Notes under the pieces: generated by a model | Seen by the model: only the letters and a program-made list of their open reading frames with translations | Told to the model about the DNA's origin: nothing | The model's database searches: none | Translations under genes and position numbers: made by a program | Assembly (NCBI GenBank): GCA_047614125.1 | Contig: JBLHHI010000006.1 | Span: 1-52,526 of the forward strand | Length of the DNA stretch: 52,526 bases | Direction: 5' to 3' | Source of the DNA: JBLHHI01 sp047614125 | Lineage (GTDB): Bacteria; Bacteroidota; Bacteroidia; NS11-12g; UBA9320 | Part shown: positions 1 through 9,335 of the stretch, piece after piece | Layout of the letters: each line of letters opens with the position of its first letter | How positions within the stretch are numbered: position 1 is the stretch's first letter

Positions 1-378
<378 letters not shown>

Positions 379-543
379 TTTTTTATAATTTATTTACTTT
401 CAATTTTTGTCATTGATTTCATAGGAGCCTCGGCTCGGTGAAATTATCTTATTGAAATTCTGTCCTTTCGGATGGTTCTTTCAAAGATTTTGTGCTAGGC
501 ACAATCAAAATTCAGCCTCAAAACTGCGCTTTGATTATAATCT
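379..543 (+). other. 23S-5S spacer with hairpins
   Basis: The spacer holds no tRNA. Visible inverted repeats are: ATTTCA (416-421) with TGAAAT (439-444), enclosing GAGCC/GGCTC (425-429/432-436); TTGTGC/GCACAA (490-495/499-504) around a TAG loop; and AATCAAA/TTTGATT (503-509/530-536). Pre-rRNA processing stems commonly flank 23S and 5S, so these are probably processing or anti-termination structures; that role is inference. Confidence 0.6.
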
Positions 544-655
544 TTGGGTGACTATATCGAGTGAGTACACCTCTTCCCATTTCGAACAGAGAAGTTAAGC
601 CACTCAGAGCTGATGATACTTGGGTAATACCTGGGAAAGTAAGACGTCGCCAACT
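544..655 (+). rRNA. 5S ribosomal RNA
   Basis: The segment contains the hallmark 5S core CCATTTCGAACAGAGAAGTTAAGCC (two overlapping halves, about 578-602) and ends with GTCGCCAAC, which pairs with the 5' strand near 546. Length of about 112 nt fits bacterial 5S rRNA. It follows the 23S gene and is followed 12 nt later by an intrinsic terminator, so this is the end of the rRNA operon. Ends are approximate. Confidence 0.95.
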
Positions 656-666
656 TTTTATTAAGA

Positions 667-695
667 CCTCAACAGTAATGTTGAGGTTTTTTTTT
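667..695 (+). terminator. Intrinsic terminator of the rRNA operon
   Basis: Perfect 8-bp stem CCTCAACA/TGTTGAGG (667-674/679-686) with a GTAA loop, followed directly by nine T's (687-695). Confidence 0.93.
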
Positions 696-789
696 GCCCT
701 TTTTTGTATATTCTGGATTGTATCCTTTTCGAACCTCACTGTCTTTAACTGCACCGAATTCTAAATATGAAACGAACTTAGCTTTAAAC

Positions 790-797
790 TATCTTTG
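790..797 (+). promoter_or_regulatory. Promoter -7 element TATCTTTG, 4 nt before ATG
   Basis: TATCTTTG matches the Bacteroidota -7 consensus TAnnTTTG. Only CTCT separates it from the ATG at 802, so transcription should begin at or next to the start codon. This also rules out longer in-frame start choices upstream. Confidence 0.7.
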
Positions 798-801
798 CTC
801 T

Positions 802-2220
802 ATGCTTATCGTCAAGCTCAAATCGGTACATTTTTTAGCCCTGCCATTGTTCGTCTTTCTGATTTTTTTTGACTTCTTTTTAGTCTTTAAAATTCAATCA
901 ACTTACGACTCAGGCGATAGCGTCTTGCACTTTCTCCAAGCCCACCTGGCCTTTAAGCACCCAATGTTATATCTGGATCATTGGGCAAAGCCCGTTTTTG
1001 TTCTGCTCAGTGCGCCTTTTGCGTATTTCGGTTGGATGGGCATGAAAACCTTTAACGCACTTTGTATGATTAGCTCTGCACTATGTGCTTTTAAGCTTGC
1101 CAGTAAAGTTAACGTCAACCCGTGGATTACACTCCTTTGTTGCGTCGCCGCACCGAAGTTCATTCTCATACAATCGTCGGGATTAACCGAGCCCCTGTTT
1201 ACATTTTTACTGATAGGTGCCACTCTACTTGCCCTTTCAGATCGATTGATGTTCGCCACAATAATTATCTCGTTTCTACCTTTTGTACGATCCGAAGGAT
1301 GGCTGATTATTATAATGTTCGCGGTTTATCTCTTGTCAATTCGTAAGTTCTCGCCGTTGATTTGGCTTTGCTTAGGCCATATAGCATATGGCTTAATTGG
1401 AGCAGTGGTTCTAAACGACTTTCTATGGATGTTTCATCAAAACCCCTATGAAGGCGTAGAACTTAAATATGGAAACGGCAGCTTTACCCATTATTTTTTT
1501 CAACTTCCAAACATCGTTGGCCTCCCCATTTTTATTCTGTTCTTGGTCAGTGTTCTGGTGGCCTCGTATTCATTTTTTAGAAGGAAGTTGAGTATACAAC
1601 GGGCCATACTCCTATTTGGTATTCCGTTAGGATACCTCGCTGCTCACAGCATTTTTTGGCGGTTTGGAATGTTTCATAGTTTTGGAATAACTCGTGTACT
1701 CTGTGTCTTGATTCCTTTCATTGCCATTGACATTGCGTGGATGATGTCGACTTTTAAAATGAAGAAGGAGGTGAGGTATGCAGTTATCGCTATCATTATT
1801 TGCACAGTCTTAATTTTTCCATTCACGAAGAATAAGATGGCCTTTAACATGCCCCATGATTTCATCCTCGACGAAACCCAACAAACTGCCCTCAATGCCA
1901 CCAATTGGATTAAACACAACAACTTAGATACTGCCTTGATCTTTTCCAACCAATACTATCTTGCGCATAAGCTAAATCTTGATATCTACAATACGGATCA
2001 GTTCATGAACATTCGCATGTTAAAAGAGTTTAAACCACAACCGGGTAGCTTGGTGATTTGGGATTCGTATTTTGCGGTAACTGATGCAGAAGTCCAAGAG
2101 GATTTATTCGAAAATGATGATCAATATATATTGCTTAACGCATTTGCCTCATCTGTTGATTCATTAGCGTATGAAATTCGAGTTTATCAAGTTACAGATG
2201 ATCTGTCTATTGGCAATTAA
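802..2220 (+). CDS. GT-C type membrane glycosyltransferase (GT39/mannosyltransferase-like)
   Basis: A 472-residue polytopic membrane protein with about nine to eleven hydrophobic segments. Near the N terminus the first periplasmic loop carries acidic residues (YDSGDS, about residues 33-38), the position where GT-C enzymes place catalytic or metal-binding acids. The overall plan (N-terminal helices, first-loop acids, a soluble C-terminal tail of about 120 residues) fits GT39-like transferases that use lipid-linked sugars in the inner membrane; the substrate is unknown. The frame is open further upstream to 694, but the promoter at 790-797 makes the ATG at 802 the only sensible start. It stands alone between the rRNA terminator and uvrC. 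Family assignment is moderate because no diagnostic motif is unequivocal. Confidence 0.7.
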   Translation: MLIVKLKSVHFLALPLFVFLIFFDFFLVFKIQSTYDSGDSVLHFLQAHLAFKHPMLYLDHWAKPVFVLLSAPFAYFGWMGMKTFNALCMISSALCAFKLASKVNVNPWITLLCCVAAPKFILIQSSGLTEPLFTFLLIGATLLALSDRLMFATIIISFLPFVRSEGWLIIIMFAVYLLSIRKFSPLIWLCLGHIAYGLIGAVVLNDFLWMFHQNPYEGVELKYGNGSFTHYFFQLPNIVGLPIFILFLVSVLVASYSFFRRKLSIQRAILLFGIPLGYLAAHSIFWRFGMFHSFGITRVLCVLIPFIAIDIAWMMSTFKMKKEVRYAVIAIIICTVLIFPFTKNKMAFNMPHDFILDETQQTALNATNWIKHNNLDTALIFSNQYYLAHKLNLDIYNTDQFMNIRMLKEFKPQPGSLVIWDSYFAVTDAEVQEDLFENDDQYILLNAFASSVDSLAYEIRVYQVTDDLSIGN

Positions 2221-2240
2221 GGTGTAACGATACAAGTAAT

Positions 2241-2264
2241 TAAATTTGGATAACCATATCTTTG
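2241..2264 (+). promoter_or_regulatory. Tandem -7 elements before uvrC
   Basis: Two TAnnTTTG matches: TAAATTTG (2241-2248) and TATCTTTG (2257-2264). The second is followed by ACTC and then the GTG start at 2269, predicting a leaderless or nearly leaderless message. Confidence 0.6.
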
Positions 2265-2268
2265 ACTC

Positions 2269-4062
2269 GTGAAACTCGAGCTCGTAATCAAATCATTGCC
2301 AACGGATCCTGGGATCTATAAATACCTCGATAAGGATGATGTAGTAATTTATGTTGGGAAGGCTAAAAACATAAAAAAGAGAGTTAATTCATACTTTGTG
2401 AAGCAGCACGAAAGCAACAAAACTCGCATTCTGGTTTCAAAAATATACCGCATCGAATTTGTGGTGGTGGATAGCGAGATGGAAGCCTTGCTTCTGGAAA
2501 ATAACCTCATTAAAACACATCAACCCAAGTACAACATCCTTCTCAAAGACGACAAGTCGTTCCCACTCATTCGTCTTTCCAACGAACGATTTCCGAGAGT
2601 ATTTGCAATACGGAATCCAAAATTCGACGGCTCTACTTTTTATGGGCCTTATACTTCAGCCCGCGCCATGCATGGCATCCTCGATTTAATTAAATCCATT
2701 TATCCGTTACGCAATTGCAATTTCAATTTGAGCGAAGAAAATATTATCTACGGTAAGTTTAAAGCTTGTTTAGAATATCAATTGGGCAATTGCAAAGCGC
2801 CCTGCATTGGCTTACAGCAGGAAGACAACTACAACGAATCGATTGCGCATGTTAAGAACATCTTAAATGGAAACCTGGCATCGGTAAAGCAACATTTAAA
2901 AGAAGCGATGTTAAAGGCTTCGGATGAACTTCGTTTTGAAGAGGCCGCTTCGTACAAGCAAAAAATTGATGATCTAGAATTATTTCGAAACAAGTCGACC
3001 GTTGTTAATCATAAGATTACCGATGTGGATGTCTTTTCAATTATATCGGATGATTCCAAAGCCTTTGTTAATTTTTTGAAAGTCAATAACGGCATGATTG
3101 TTCAAACGAAGTCAGTAGAATACAAGCTTCGAATCGACGAGAGCCAAGCAGATGTTTTGTCCCACGCCGTTCCAAACCTTCGAAAATTATTCAAGAGCAC
3201 ATCGAAAGAAATCATAGTACCTGTTCCAATCGAATTATTTGAACCACTCCGATGTACCGTTCCAAAATCTGGTGATAAGAAGAAGTTGCTGGATTTGTCG
3301 TTGAAAAACGTGCTGATGTACAGAAAGCAAAAGTTGGATCATTATGAACAATTAAACCCCGATTACCGCCGACAACGATTAATGGAGCAGATGAAGTCTG
3401 ATTTGCGATTAACAGTGGAGCCGAGACATATAGAGTGTTTTGATAATTCAAACATTCAAGGAACCAATCCGGTTTCTGCCTGCGTGGTCTTTAAAGACGG
3501 AAAACCATCCAAAAAAGAATATCGACACTTCAACATTAAAACGGTTATTGGACCGAATGACTTTGATAGCATGAAAGAAGTTGTAGAACGAAGGTATACG
3601 CGTGTATTGAATGAAGGTGGCAGCTTGCCCAACTTGATTGTAATTGATGGCGGTAAGGGGCAACTAAGTTCTGTGGTGGGCTCGCTAAAAGAGCTTGGGA
3701 TTTTTGGGAAAGTAGCGGTAATAGGGATAGCAAAACGATTGGAAGAAATCTATTTCCCCGGAGATACCACACCAATGTACATCGATAAAAAATCGGAAAG
3801 CTTAAAGGTTATCCAGCACTTGCGAGATGAAGCCCATCGTTTTGGAATTACTCATCATCGAAATCGACGCTCAAAATCAACCTTAAAGAGTTCACTGTTG
3901 GATATTCCTGGGGTTGGAGATAAAACGTTGGATGTTTTATTGAAAGCATTTAAATCGGTGAAAAAAATAAAAGAAGCCAAGCCCTCTGAACTTGCGGGAG
4001 TTATAGGAGCAAAAAAAGCAGACATCGTTGTTAACTTCTTAAAAGAACAACATGATACTTAA
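2269..4062 (+). CDS. uvrC: Excinuclease ABC subunit C
   Basis: UvrC makes the 3' and 5' incisions around bulky lesions in nucleotide excision repair with UvrA and UvrB. At 597 residues it has full family length. The GIY-YIG nuclease is N-terminal (GIY at 15-17, YVGKAKNIKKRV following). The UVR UvrB-binding helix is near 205-240 (ELRFEEAASYKQKIDDLE). The RNase H-like endonuclease domain begins around HIECFDNSNIQG, and tandem helix-hairpin-helix motifs (LLDIPGVGDKT) close the C terminus. The start is GTG, set by the promoter 4 nt upstream. The last 11 nt overlap the start of pabB, suggesting translational coupling even though the two functions are unrelated. Confidence 0.97.
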   Translation: MKLELVIKSLPTDPGIYKYLDKDDVVIYVGKAKNIKKRVNSYFVKQHESNKTRILVSKIYRIEFVVVDSEMEALLLENNLIKTHQPKYNILLKDDKSFPLIRLSNERFPRVFAIRNPKFDGSTFYGPYTSARAMHGILDLIKSIYPLRNCNFNLSEENIIYGKFKACLEYQLGNCKAPCIGLQQEDNYNESIAHVKNILNGNLASVKQHLKEAMLKASDELRFEEAASYKQKIDDLELFRNKSTVVNHKITDVDVFSIISDDSKAFVNFLKVNNGMIVQTKSVEYKLRIDESQADVLSHAVPNLRKLFKSTSKEIIVPVPIELFEPLRCTVPKSGDKKKLLDLSLKNVLMYRKQKLDHYEQLNPDYRRQRLMEQMKSDLRLTVEPRHIECFDNSNIQGTNPVSACVVFKDGKPSKKEYRHFNIKTVIGPNDFDSMKEVVERRYTRVLNEGGSLPNLIVIDGGKGQLSSVVGSLKELGIFGKVAVIGIAKRLEEIYFPGDTTPMYIDKKSESLKVIQHLRDEAHRFGITHHRNRRSKSTLKSSLLDIPGVGDKTLDVLLKAFKSVKKIKEAKPSELAGVIGAKKADIVVNFLKEQHDT

Positions 4063-5347
4063 TGCCCAAACAGCGGCTGGATTTAGCGCAAATTTCGACC
4101 TTTTCTGTGCAGGTGAATCCCATCTTTTTTACTTGGATGGATGTGGAATAGATGCGGCAAATGGGGTAAATAAGTATCGAAAAATCGTTGGAATTGGCTG
4201 CGCACGGAGTTGGCAAATTGATAACAACTCGAAGAAAAGCTGGGCCGATAGGATAAAAGAACTTACTTCAGGAAAGTGGCAATTCGTAGTGGCATCGTAT
4301 GAGTTAAAGAACAACATTCTAGGTTGTAAGTCGAAGAACCCATCAACGCATAATTGGCCAAATTTACTGGTGGTTGAGCCCGAACTCATTTGCATATTCC
4401 ATCTCGATGACACCATTGAGCTCATTGGAGATGAGGTAGATCTATGGCTAAACAACGTCCTAAGCTTTGTTCCATGGGATCAGTCAACATTACTGAGCTT
4501 TCAAGGAACCCAATGCTCAATAATACGCGAGGATTATGAACGAACCATTCAAAATATTAGAACTCAAATTGAATTGGGGAACATGTATGAAATTAATTTC
4601 TGCTTTGAAACCAAATACCTTCAATTCGAATGCAGCAACCCAATGAAGTTGTTCAAGGCACTCCAAAGCGCATCGCCGGCTCCTTTTTCATCCTATGTTT
4701 GCATTGAAAACAAACATCTAATTTCATCCAGTCCCGAGCGATTTATGTCTCGGACAGGCAATGCCTTGTGCAGCCAACCGATTAAGGGAACTGCTGCTCG
4801 TTCTCATAATCAAGTTAAAGATTTTGCAAACAAAAAGGCCCTTCAAAGCTCCATCAAAGAAAGGGCCGAGCATATTATGATTGTAGATTTGGTTCGAAAC
4901 GATTTGTCTCAGGTAGCTGAACCGGGAAGTGTTACTGTTTCGGATTTATTTGGCATTTACGGGTACGAGCATGTTTACCAAATGGTATCAACCATCCAGG
5001 CCTCGGCGCTTCCTTCTTTAAATTGGATGGACATTTTTGATAAAACTTTTCCAATGGGAAGTATGACGGGTGCCCCCAAACGTATTGTGTTGGATTTTAT
5101 AGATGATTTCGAAAACACCGCTCGAGGTTGGTACAGCGGCGCGGTTGGTTACGTAGAACCCAATGGAGATTTCGACTTCAGCGTAATAATAAGAAGCTTA
5201 CTCTACGACCGAGAAACAAATTGCGCATCTTTTGCCGTTGGCGGAGCCATTACGTATGATTCGAATTCTACGGATGAATTCAATGAAAGCCTATTAAAAG
5301 GTCAATCCATTCAAGACCTTATGCAGTCATTACGGACGGATTTATGA
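4052..5347 (+). CDS. pabB: Chorismate-binding enzyme, aminodeoxychorismate synthase component I type
   Basis: A 431-residue chorismate-utilising enzyme. The C-terminal catalytic domain shows the family motifs LISSSPERF, PIKGTAARS, VDLVRNDLSQVAEPGSV and PMGSMTGAPK. The N-terminal part is short and divergent. PabB converts chorismate and ammonia to 4-amino-4-deoxychorismate, the precursor of 4-aminobenzoate for folate. The KGTAAR variant and short length favour PabB over TrpE, but an anthranilate synthase cannot be strictly excluded. No pabA or pabC lies beside it. The ATG overlaps the uvrC stop by 11 nt, and the 3' end overlaps the convergent kinase gene by 6 nt. Confidence 0.85.
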   Translation: MILNAQTAAGFSANFDLFCAGESHLFYLDGCGIDAANGVNKYRKIVGIGCARSWQIDNNSKKSWADRIKELTSGKWQFVVASYELKNNILGCKSKNPSTHNWPNLLVVEPELICIFHLDDTIELIGDEVDLWLNNVLSFVPWDQSTLLSFQGTQCSIIREDYERTIQNIRTQIELGNMYEINFCFETKYLQFECSNPMKLFKALQSASPAPFSSYVCIENKHLISSSPERFMSRTGNALCSQPIKGTAARSHNQVKDFANKKALQSSIKERAEHIMIVDLVRNDLSQVAEPGSVTVSDLFGIYGYEHVYQMVSTIQASALPSLNWMDIFDKTFPMGSMTGAPKRIVLDFIDDFENTARGWYSGAVGYVEPNGDFDFSVIIRSLLYDRETNCASFAVGGAITYDSNSTDEFNESLLKGQSIQDLMQSLRTDL

Positions 5348-7957
5348 AATAAGTTTTTCAGATTTAATTTTTGCGCCAAACTGACTCAGCAACGATCCAA
5401 GATCTTCGGGCTTAAACGGCTTGCTTAAGAAATCATCCATGCCCGAACTTAAGTAGATATCTTTACTCGACTCATTCGCATCTGCGGTTAAAGCAATGAT
5501 GGGAGGGCGGTCGAGGCCATACAGCTCTATGATTTCTTTTGTGGTCGTAAGTCCGTCTTTTTCAGGCATTTGAATGTCCATCAAAATCAAATCAACGTTC
5601 TTTTCCGCCATAATTTCGAGAACCTTCACGCCGTTTTCAGCGTGATAGAAATCACCATACCCAAATTTGCCAAGAATCTTTTCTATCAACATTTTATTAA
5701 ATGGATTGTCTTCCGCAACTAAAATTTGCATTGGATAAAGCTCACTTAGATTCTCGTCCACAATTTTAAGACGCTTTTTACTGGCATTTACAGGTAATTC
5801 GCCGTGATTTTGATCCGTAGGTATTTTAACCTCCAACGTAAAATAAAAGGTCGTACCAACATTTTTTGTCGATGTAAGGCCAATTTCGCCTCCCATCAAT
5901 TCGACCAATTTTTTAGAGATGCTTAAGCCAAGTCCAATTCCGCCATACTTTCTCGAGGTGGATGTGTCTTCTTGTTCAAAAGCATCAAAAATGGTTTGTT
6001 GTTTTTCATGAGATATGCCAACGCCATCATCCGAAACTGAAAATTTAAGCAATGCACTTTTTTCTTTTAGGCCCGGAGATTTCAGCATTTTCTCAAGAGA
6101 AGTAAATACTGTTATTGTTCCATCTTCTGTAAACTTAACGGCGTTACTTATTAAATTAATAAGTACCTGGCGTGTACGAAGAATATCACCTTTAAAAAGC
6201 TTTAATCCATCATCGGATAAATCCCATTTCAACGAAATGTTTTTCTCTTTGGCTTGTTTCGAGAAAATGGTGCAAACCTCATCCATCAGCTGGGGCAAAT
6301 CAATCAACTTGGATTCAATGCTCATTTTTCCAGCCTCAATTTTTGAGAAATCAAGAATGTCGTTTAGTATAATTAGCAGATTTTCGCTGCTCGTTTCGAT
6401 GGTTTCTACAAATTTCTTTTGCTCCTTGTTTAAACGGGTATCCATTAGCAAGTTGGCCATGCCCATGATGCCGTTCATTGGTGTACGGATTTCGTGACTG
6501 GTAACTGCCAAGAAGTTGGATTTAGCCATTAAACCAGCTTCTGCCTGACGCTTTGTATCATCTAAGATGCCATTCATTTTGCGCAGCTCATCGTTTTGAT
6601 CTTTGATTATATTATTCCGCTCAATGAGTTGGGCATTTGCGGTTCGTTTTATTTGCAACTGGCCCCAAAGCAGTCCACTAAGTGAAAGCAATAAGAGAAT
6701 CACAATGGCCGATCCATATTTGATGTAGTTGTTAAGTGTATTATTGGTTTTCGCCATCGTTTCGTCTACAGTTTTTTGCTCTAACCTACGATCATTAAGC
6801 CATTTCTCTCTTTGCTTAACCAGTTGATCATAGGTTTTTCCAACGGTGCCAATTCCTAAAGCAGATTTTACCTTGAGTAAATAATCATCATTTTCAATAA
6901 CTTTTTGATACTGCTCCAAATCTTTATAATTACTTGAAAGATTGGCCAAACACAAGTACTCTAGGTATAAATCGCCATGTGCTTGAGCCGATGCCAAGGT
7001 TCTGGTGTATATGTTATTTGATTCTTCAAAACGACTTTCTTGTTGTCGAATATAGGCCTCCTCATAAGCGATGTACCGTATGTCGTACGCCGACATGTAG
7101 TAGTTTTTTGCTGTTTCTAAATATTCCATCGACTTTTCATATTGCTTTGAAGTGGAATTTAGTTTTGCCAGCAGTAAGTAATTGTCGCCCAATTGTGCTC
7201 GTGAGTCCAATTTAGAATTTATGGACTTTGCATTCTGCATGTTGAAATATGCACCTTTATAATCACCAAACATGTAGCCCCAATTGGCATAATGTTGAAG
7301 GAAATCGGCCTTTATTAGAGAATCTGTTTCAAGAGCAATATTGGCCTCAACTTTAGTTAAAATTTTTCTTGCATACGACAACTCGCCAGATTTAACCAGT
7401 AAGTTAGCGAAGGCTTGATGAATTTTAATTTCCAGCCTTCTATTTCCATGTTTCAAACTTTCGGCGTAAAAGTAATTTTCAATTGCTTGACTGAACTCAC
7501 CTTTTAATTCATGAAATTTTGCAAGAAGAAAGTAGATATTTGCCTGCTCGTAGTGCGAAAGGTGCTTCATCTTGCACAACCCAATTTCACTGGCATATCG
7601 ATTTGCTTTTTGAATTTCCCCCAAATAGGCATAGTTCAACATCAGAAACGAACGTTGACTTATCAACTTATATGAGCAGTCATTATTTGTTAAGCGTAAC
7701 CCAAGATCAACTAAAATTTCTTTCGATTTTAAGTAATCCCGTACTTCAAAGTATTGCACGGCATTATCAAATTGTACAATATCTGGATCCGGAGGTAGGT
7801 TGTTTTTAAGCAAGGTAGAATCTTTCACACCTGATTCTTGTGCAATAGATTGAAACCGCCAAAATAAAAAAAATGAAGTGAAAAGCAACAGCCAAATGGC
7901 AGTAAAAGCAATTTTGTTAAATGCCAATTCTGAGAAGAAGGGCTTTTTATTAGACAT
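5342..7957 (-). CDS. TPR-containing hybrid sensor histidine kinase
   Basis: An 871-residue hybrid kinase. It has a membrane segment at about 17-38, a periplasmic sensor of helical TPR-like repeats (about 60-390), a second membrane segment (417-438), a coiled coil, and a HisKA domain with phospho-acceptor His about 488 (SHEIRTPMNG). The HATPase domain follows (NLISNAVKF, then DDGVGI and GLGLSI). A C-terminal receiver domain has phospho-acceptor Asp about 794 (LMDIQMPEKDG) and Lys about 846. Members of this family sense unknown signals through the TPR region and relay phosphate internally. An ATG 30 nt upstream (7987) lies inside the likely promoter (GATATTTG, 7977-7984), so the start at 7957 is preferred. 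No dedicated output regulator is adjacent; it is convergent with pabB. Confidence 0.92.
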   Translation of the reverse strand: MSNKKPFFSELAFNKIAFTAIWLLLFTSFFLFWRFQSIAQESGVKDSTLLKNNLPPDPDIVQFDNAVQYFEVRDYLKSKEILVDLGLRLTNNDCSYKLISQRSFLMLNYAYLGEIQKANRYASEIGLCKMKHLSHYEQANIYFLLAKFHELKGEFSQAIENYFYAESLKHGNRRLEIKIHQAFANLLVKSGELSYARKILTKVEANIALETDSLIKADFLQHYANWGYMFGDYKGAYFNMQNAKSINSKLDSRAQLGDNYLLLAKLNSTSKQYEKSMEYLETAKNYYMSAYDIRYIAYEEAYIRQQESRFEESNNIYTRTLASAQAHGDLYLEYLCLANLSSNYKDLEQYQKVIENDDYLLKVKSALGIGTVGKTYDQLVKQREKWLNDRRLEQKTVDETMAKTNNTLNNYIKYGSAIVILLLLSLSGLLWGQLQIKRTANAQLIERNNIIKDQNDELRKMNGILDDTKRQAEAGLMAKSNFLAVTSHEIRTPMNGIMGMANLLMDTRLNKEQKKFVETIETSSENLLIILNDILDFSKIEAGKMSIESKLIDLPQLMDEVCTIFSKQAKEKNISLKWDLSDDGLKLFKGDILRTRQVLINLISNAVKFTEDGTITVFTSLEKMLKSPGLKEKSALLKFSVSDDGVGISHEKQQTIFDAFEQEDTSTSRKYGGIGLGLSISKKLVELMGGEIGLTSTKNVGTTFYFTLEVKIPTDQNHGELPVNASKKRLKIVDENLSELYPMQILVAEDNPFNKMLIEKILGKFGYGDFYHAENGVKVLEIMAEKNVDLILMDIQMPEKDGLTTTKEIIELYGLDRPPIIALTADANESSKDIYLSSGMDDFLSKPFKPEDLGSLLSQFGAKIKSEKLIS

Positions 7958-8009
7958 CTTTCGTAATAGTAGTTGGACAAATATCATATATTATTCTGAA
8001 TATAACAAC

Positions 8010-8017
8010 TAAGTTTG
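8010..8017 (+). promoter_or_regulatory. Promoter -7 element TAAGTTTG
   Basis: Exact match to TAnnTTTG, about 63 nt before the oxygenase start at 8080. It sits back to back with the minus-strand kinase promoter (7977-7984). Confidence 0.55.
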
Positions 8018-8079
8018 CCACTATCAATCATTTGGCCAGCCCAAATGGTGTTTTACCACTTGTAATTATCCGAAAACCT

Positions 8080-9042
8080 ATGAGCAATCATTCTTCAATT
8101 CCTTCATTGGATTTAAATCATTTTAGATTGGGTACTCCCAAGCAAAAGCAACAATTTATTCAAGATCTGGGCAATGCATATGAGGAAATAGGGTTTGCCG
8201 CGGTAAAAAACCACATGTTGCCAAATGTGCTGGAACAAGAGCTCTATAACCAAACGAAGGCTTTTTTTAAGTTGCCTTTGGATGTTAAACTAAAATATTC
8301 GGGTGATGCATTGGCTGGACAAAGGGGATATACTGGAATGGGGAAGGAGCACGCTAAGGGTAAAAGCGTTGGTGATCTAAAAGAATTTTGGCACTTCGGA
8401 CAATATCTTCAACCGGAAGATGTAAATCGTTTTGATTATCCAAACAACATTGATGTGCTTGAATTGCCGGCATTTAACGCGGTAGGGAAAGAAGCTTACG
8501 CTCGCTTGGAGGAGACCGGTAAGTACTTATTGCAAGCCATGGCCATTTTTCTTGACTTGGAAGAGAACTTTTTTAATGAAAAGGTTCACAATGGCAATAG
8601 CATTCTTCGACCAATTCATTATGCACCAATACTTGAAGAACCCCCAACTGGTGCTGTGCGTGCAGGGGAGCATGAAGATATTAACCTGATTACCCTATTG
8701 ATGGGAGCCAGTGCGGATGGTTTGGAGATACTGAGTAAGGAAAACGAATGGGTGGCAGTTACCGCAGTCGAAAATCATTTGGTTGTTAATGTTGGAGATA
8801 TGTTGCAACGCTTAACAAACAACCGATTTAAATCAACAACTCATCGAGTGGTTAACCCTCCTCGCTCACAATGGTCGTCTCCAAGGTACTCCATTCCTTT
8901 CTTTCTTCATCCCCAAGGTTCAACGCGCCTAGATTGCTTGGACTCATGTATTTCAGACTCAAACCCAAAGCAATACGATGATATTTCGGCTGGAGAATAC
9001 TTAACGGAACGCCTCATTGAGATTGGCCTTCTTTCGAAATAG
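8080..9042 (+). CDS. 2-oxoglutarate/Fe(II)-dependent oxygenase, isopenicillin N synthase-like
   Basis: A 320-residue member of the isopenicillin N synthase-like dioxygenase family. The N-terminal DIOX_N region (IPSLDLNHFRLG, EEIGFAAVKNH) is followed by a 2OG-Fe(II) domain with the expected HxD pair (EHEDINLITLL), a distal His in STTHRV, and Arg/Ser (PRYSIPFF) for the 2-oxoglutarate carboxylate. Such proteins are cytosolic and oxidise small molecules; the substrate is not deducible here. A TTG at 8032 would add 16 residues but family members begin near MSNHSSIPSL, so the ATG at 8080 is used. It is monocistronic; the nearest downstream plus-strand terminator is at 9300. Confidence 0.88.
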   Translation: MSNHSSIPSLDLNHFRLGTPKQKQQFIQDLGNAYEEIGFAAVKNHMLPNVLEQELYNQTKAFFKLPLDVKLKYSGDALAGQRGYTGMGKEHAKGKSVGDLKEFWHFGQYLQPEDVNRFDYPNNIDVLELPAFNAVGKEAYARLEETGKYLLQAMAIFLDLEENFFNEKVHNGNSILRPIHYAPILEEPPTGAVRAGEHEDINLITLLMGASADGLEILSKENEWVAVTAVENHLVVNVGDMLQRLTNNRFKSTTHRVVNPPRSQWSSPRYSIPFFLHPQGSTRLDCLDSCISDSNPKQYDDISAGEYLTERLIEIGLLSK

Positions 9043-9299
9043 GTGCATAGAACAATTCCAATTAATAACCTTAATTATCAGAATTCCCATAAATGGAGTT
9101 ATTTGTCTATATTCCAACAATGAATTAGTGATGGCTGCGACGGCTACCACGATTTTGTAAACCAGAAAAATAGAAACACAAGTCACAATCATACTACTGT
9201 TATGCGACTACTATTTTTCATACTACTATGCTAAAAAGAAGTTTTCTGGTTTAAATGCAAATCACCTGTGCATCTTGTGTTTGGTTCGAAAGAACTTAA

Positions 9300-9335
9300 G
9301 GGATGGTTGTTTAAGGCAACCATCCCTTTTTTTTT
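9300..9335 (+). terminator. Intrinsic terminator lying inside the end of the opposite gene
   Basis: Perfect 10-bp stem GGGATGGTTG/CAACCATCCC (9300-9309/9317-9326) followed by nine T's (9327-9335) on the plus strand. It overlaps the last six codons of the minus-strand sirtuin gene, whose Lys-Lys-Lys-Gly-Trp-Leu-Pro tail is encoded by the stem and T-tract. The 9043-9299 stretch before it holds no convincing gene. Confidence 0.88.

Noticed and set aside
379..543. tRNA in the 23S-5S spacer
   Set aside because: The hairpins do not form a cloverleaf and no T-loop or CCA end is visible.
5342..7987. Longer kinase start at 7987
   Set aside because: That ATG lies within the likely -7 element GATATTTG, so the start at 7957 is more plausible.
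9001..9192. 63-residue minus-strand ORF
   Set aside because: It overlaps the end of the oxygenase gene, lacks a promoter and resembles no family.
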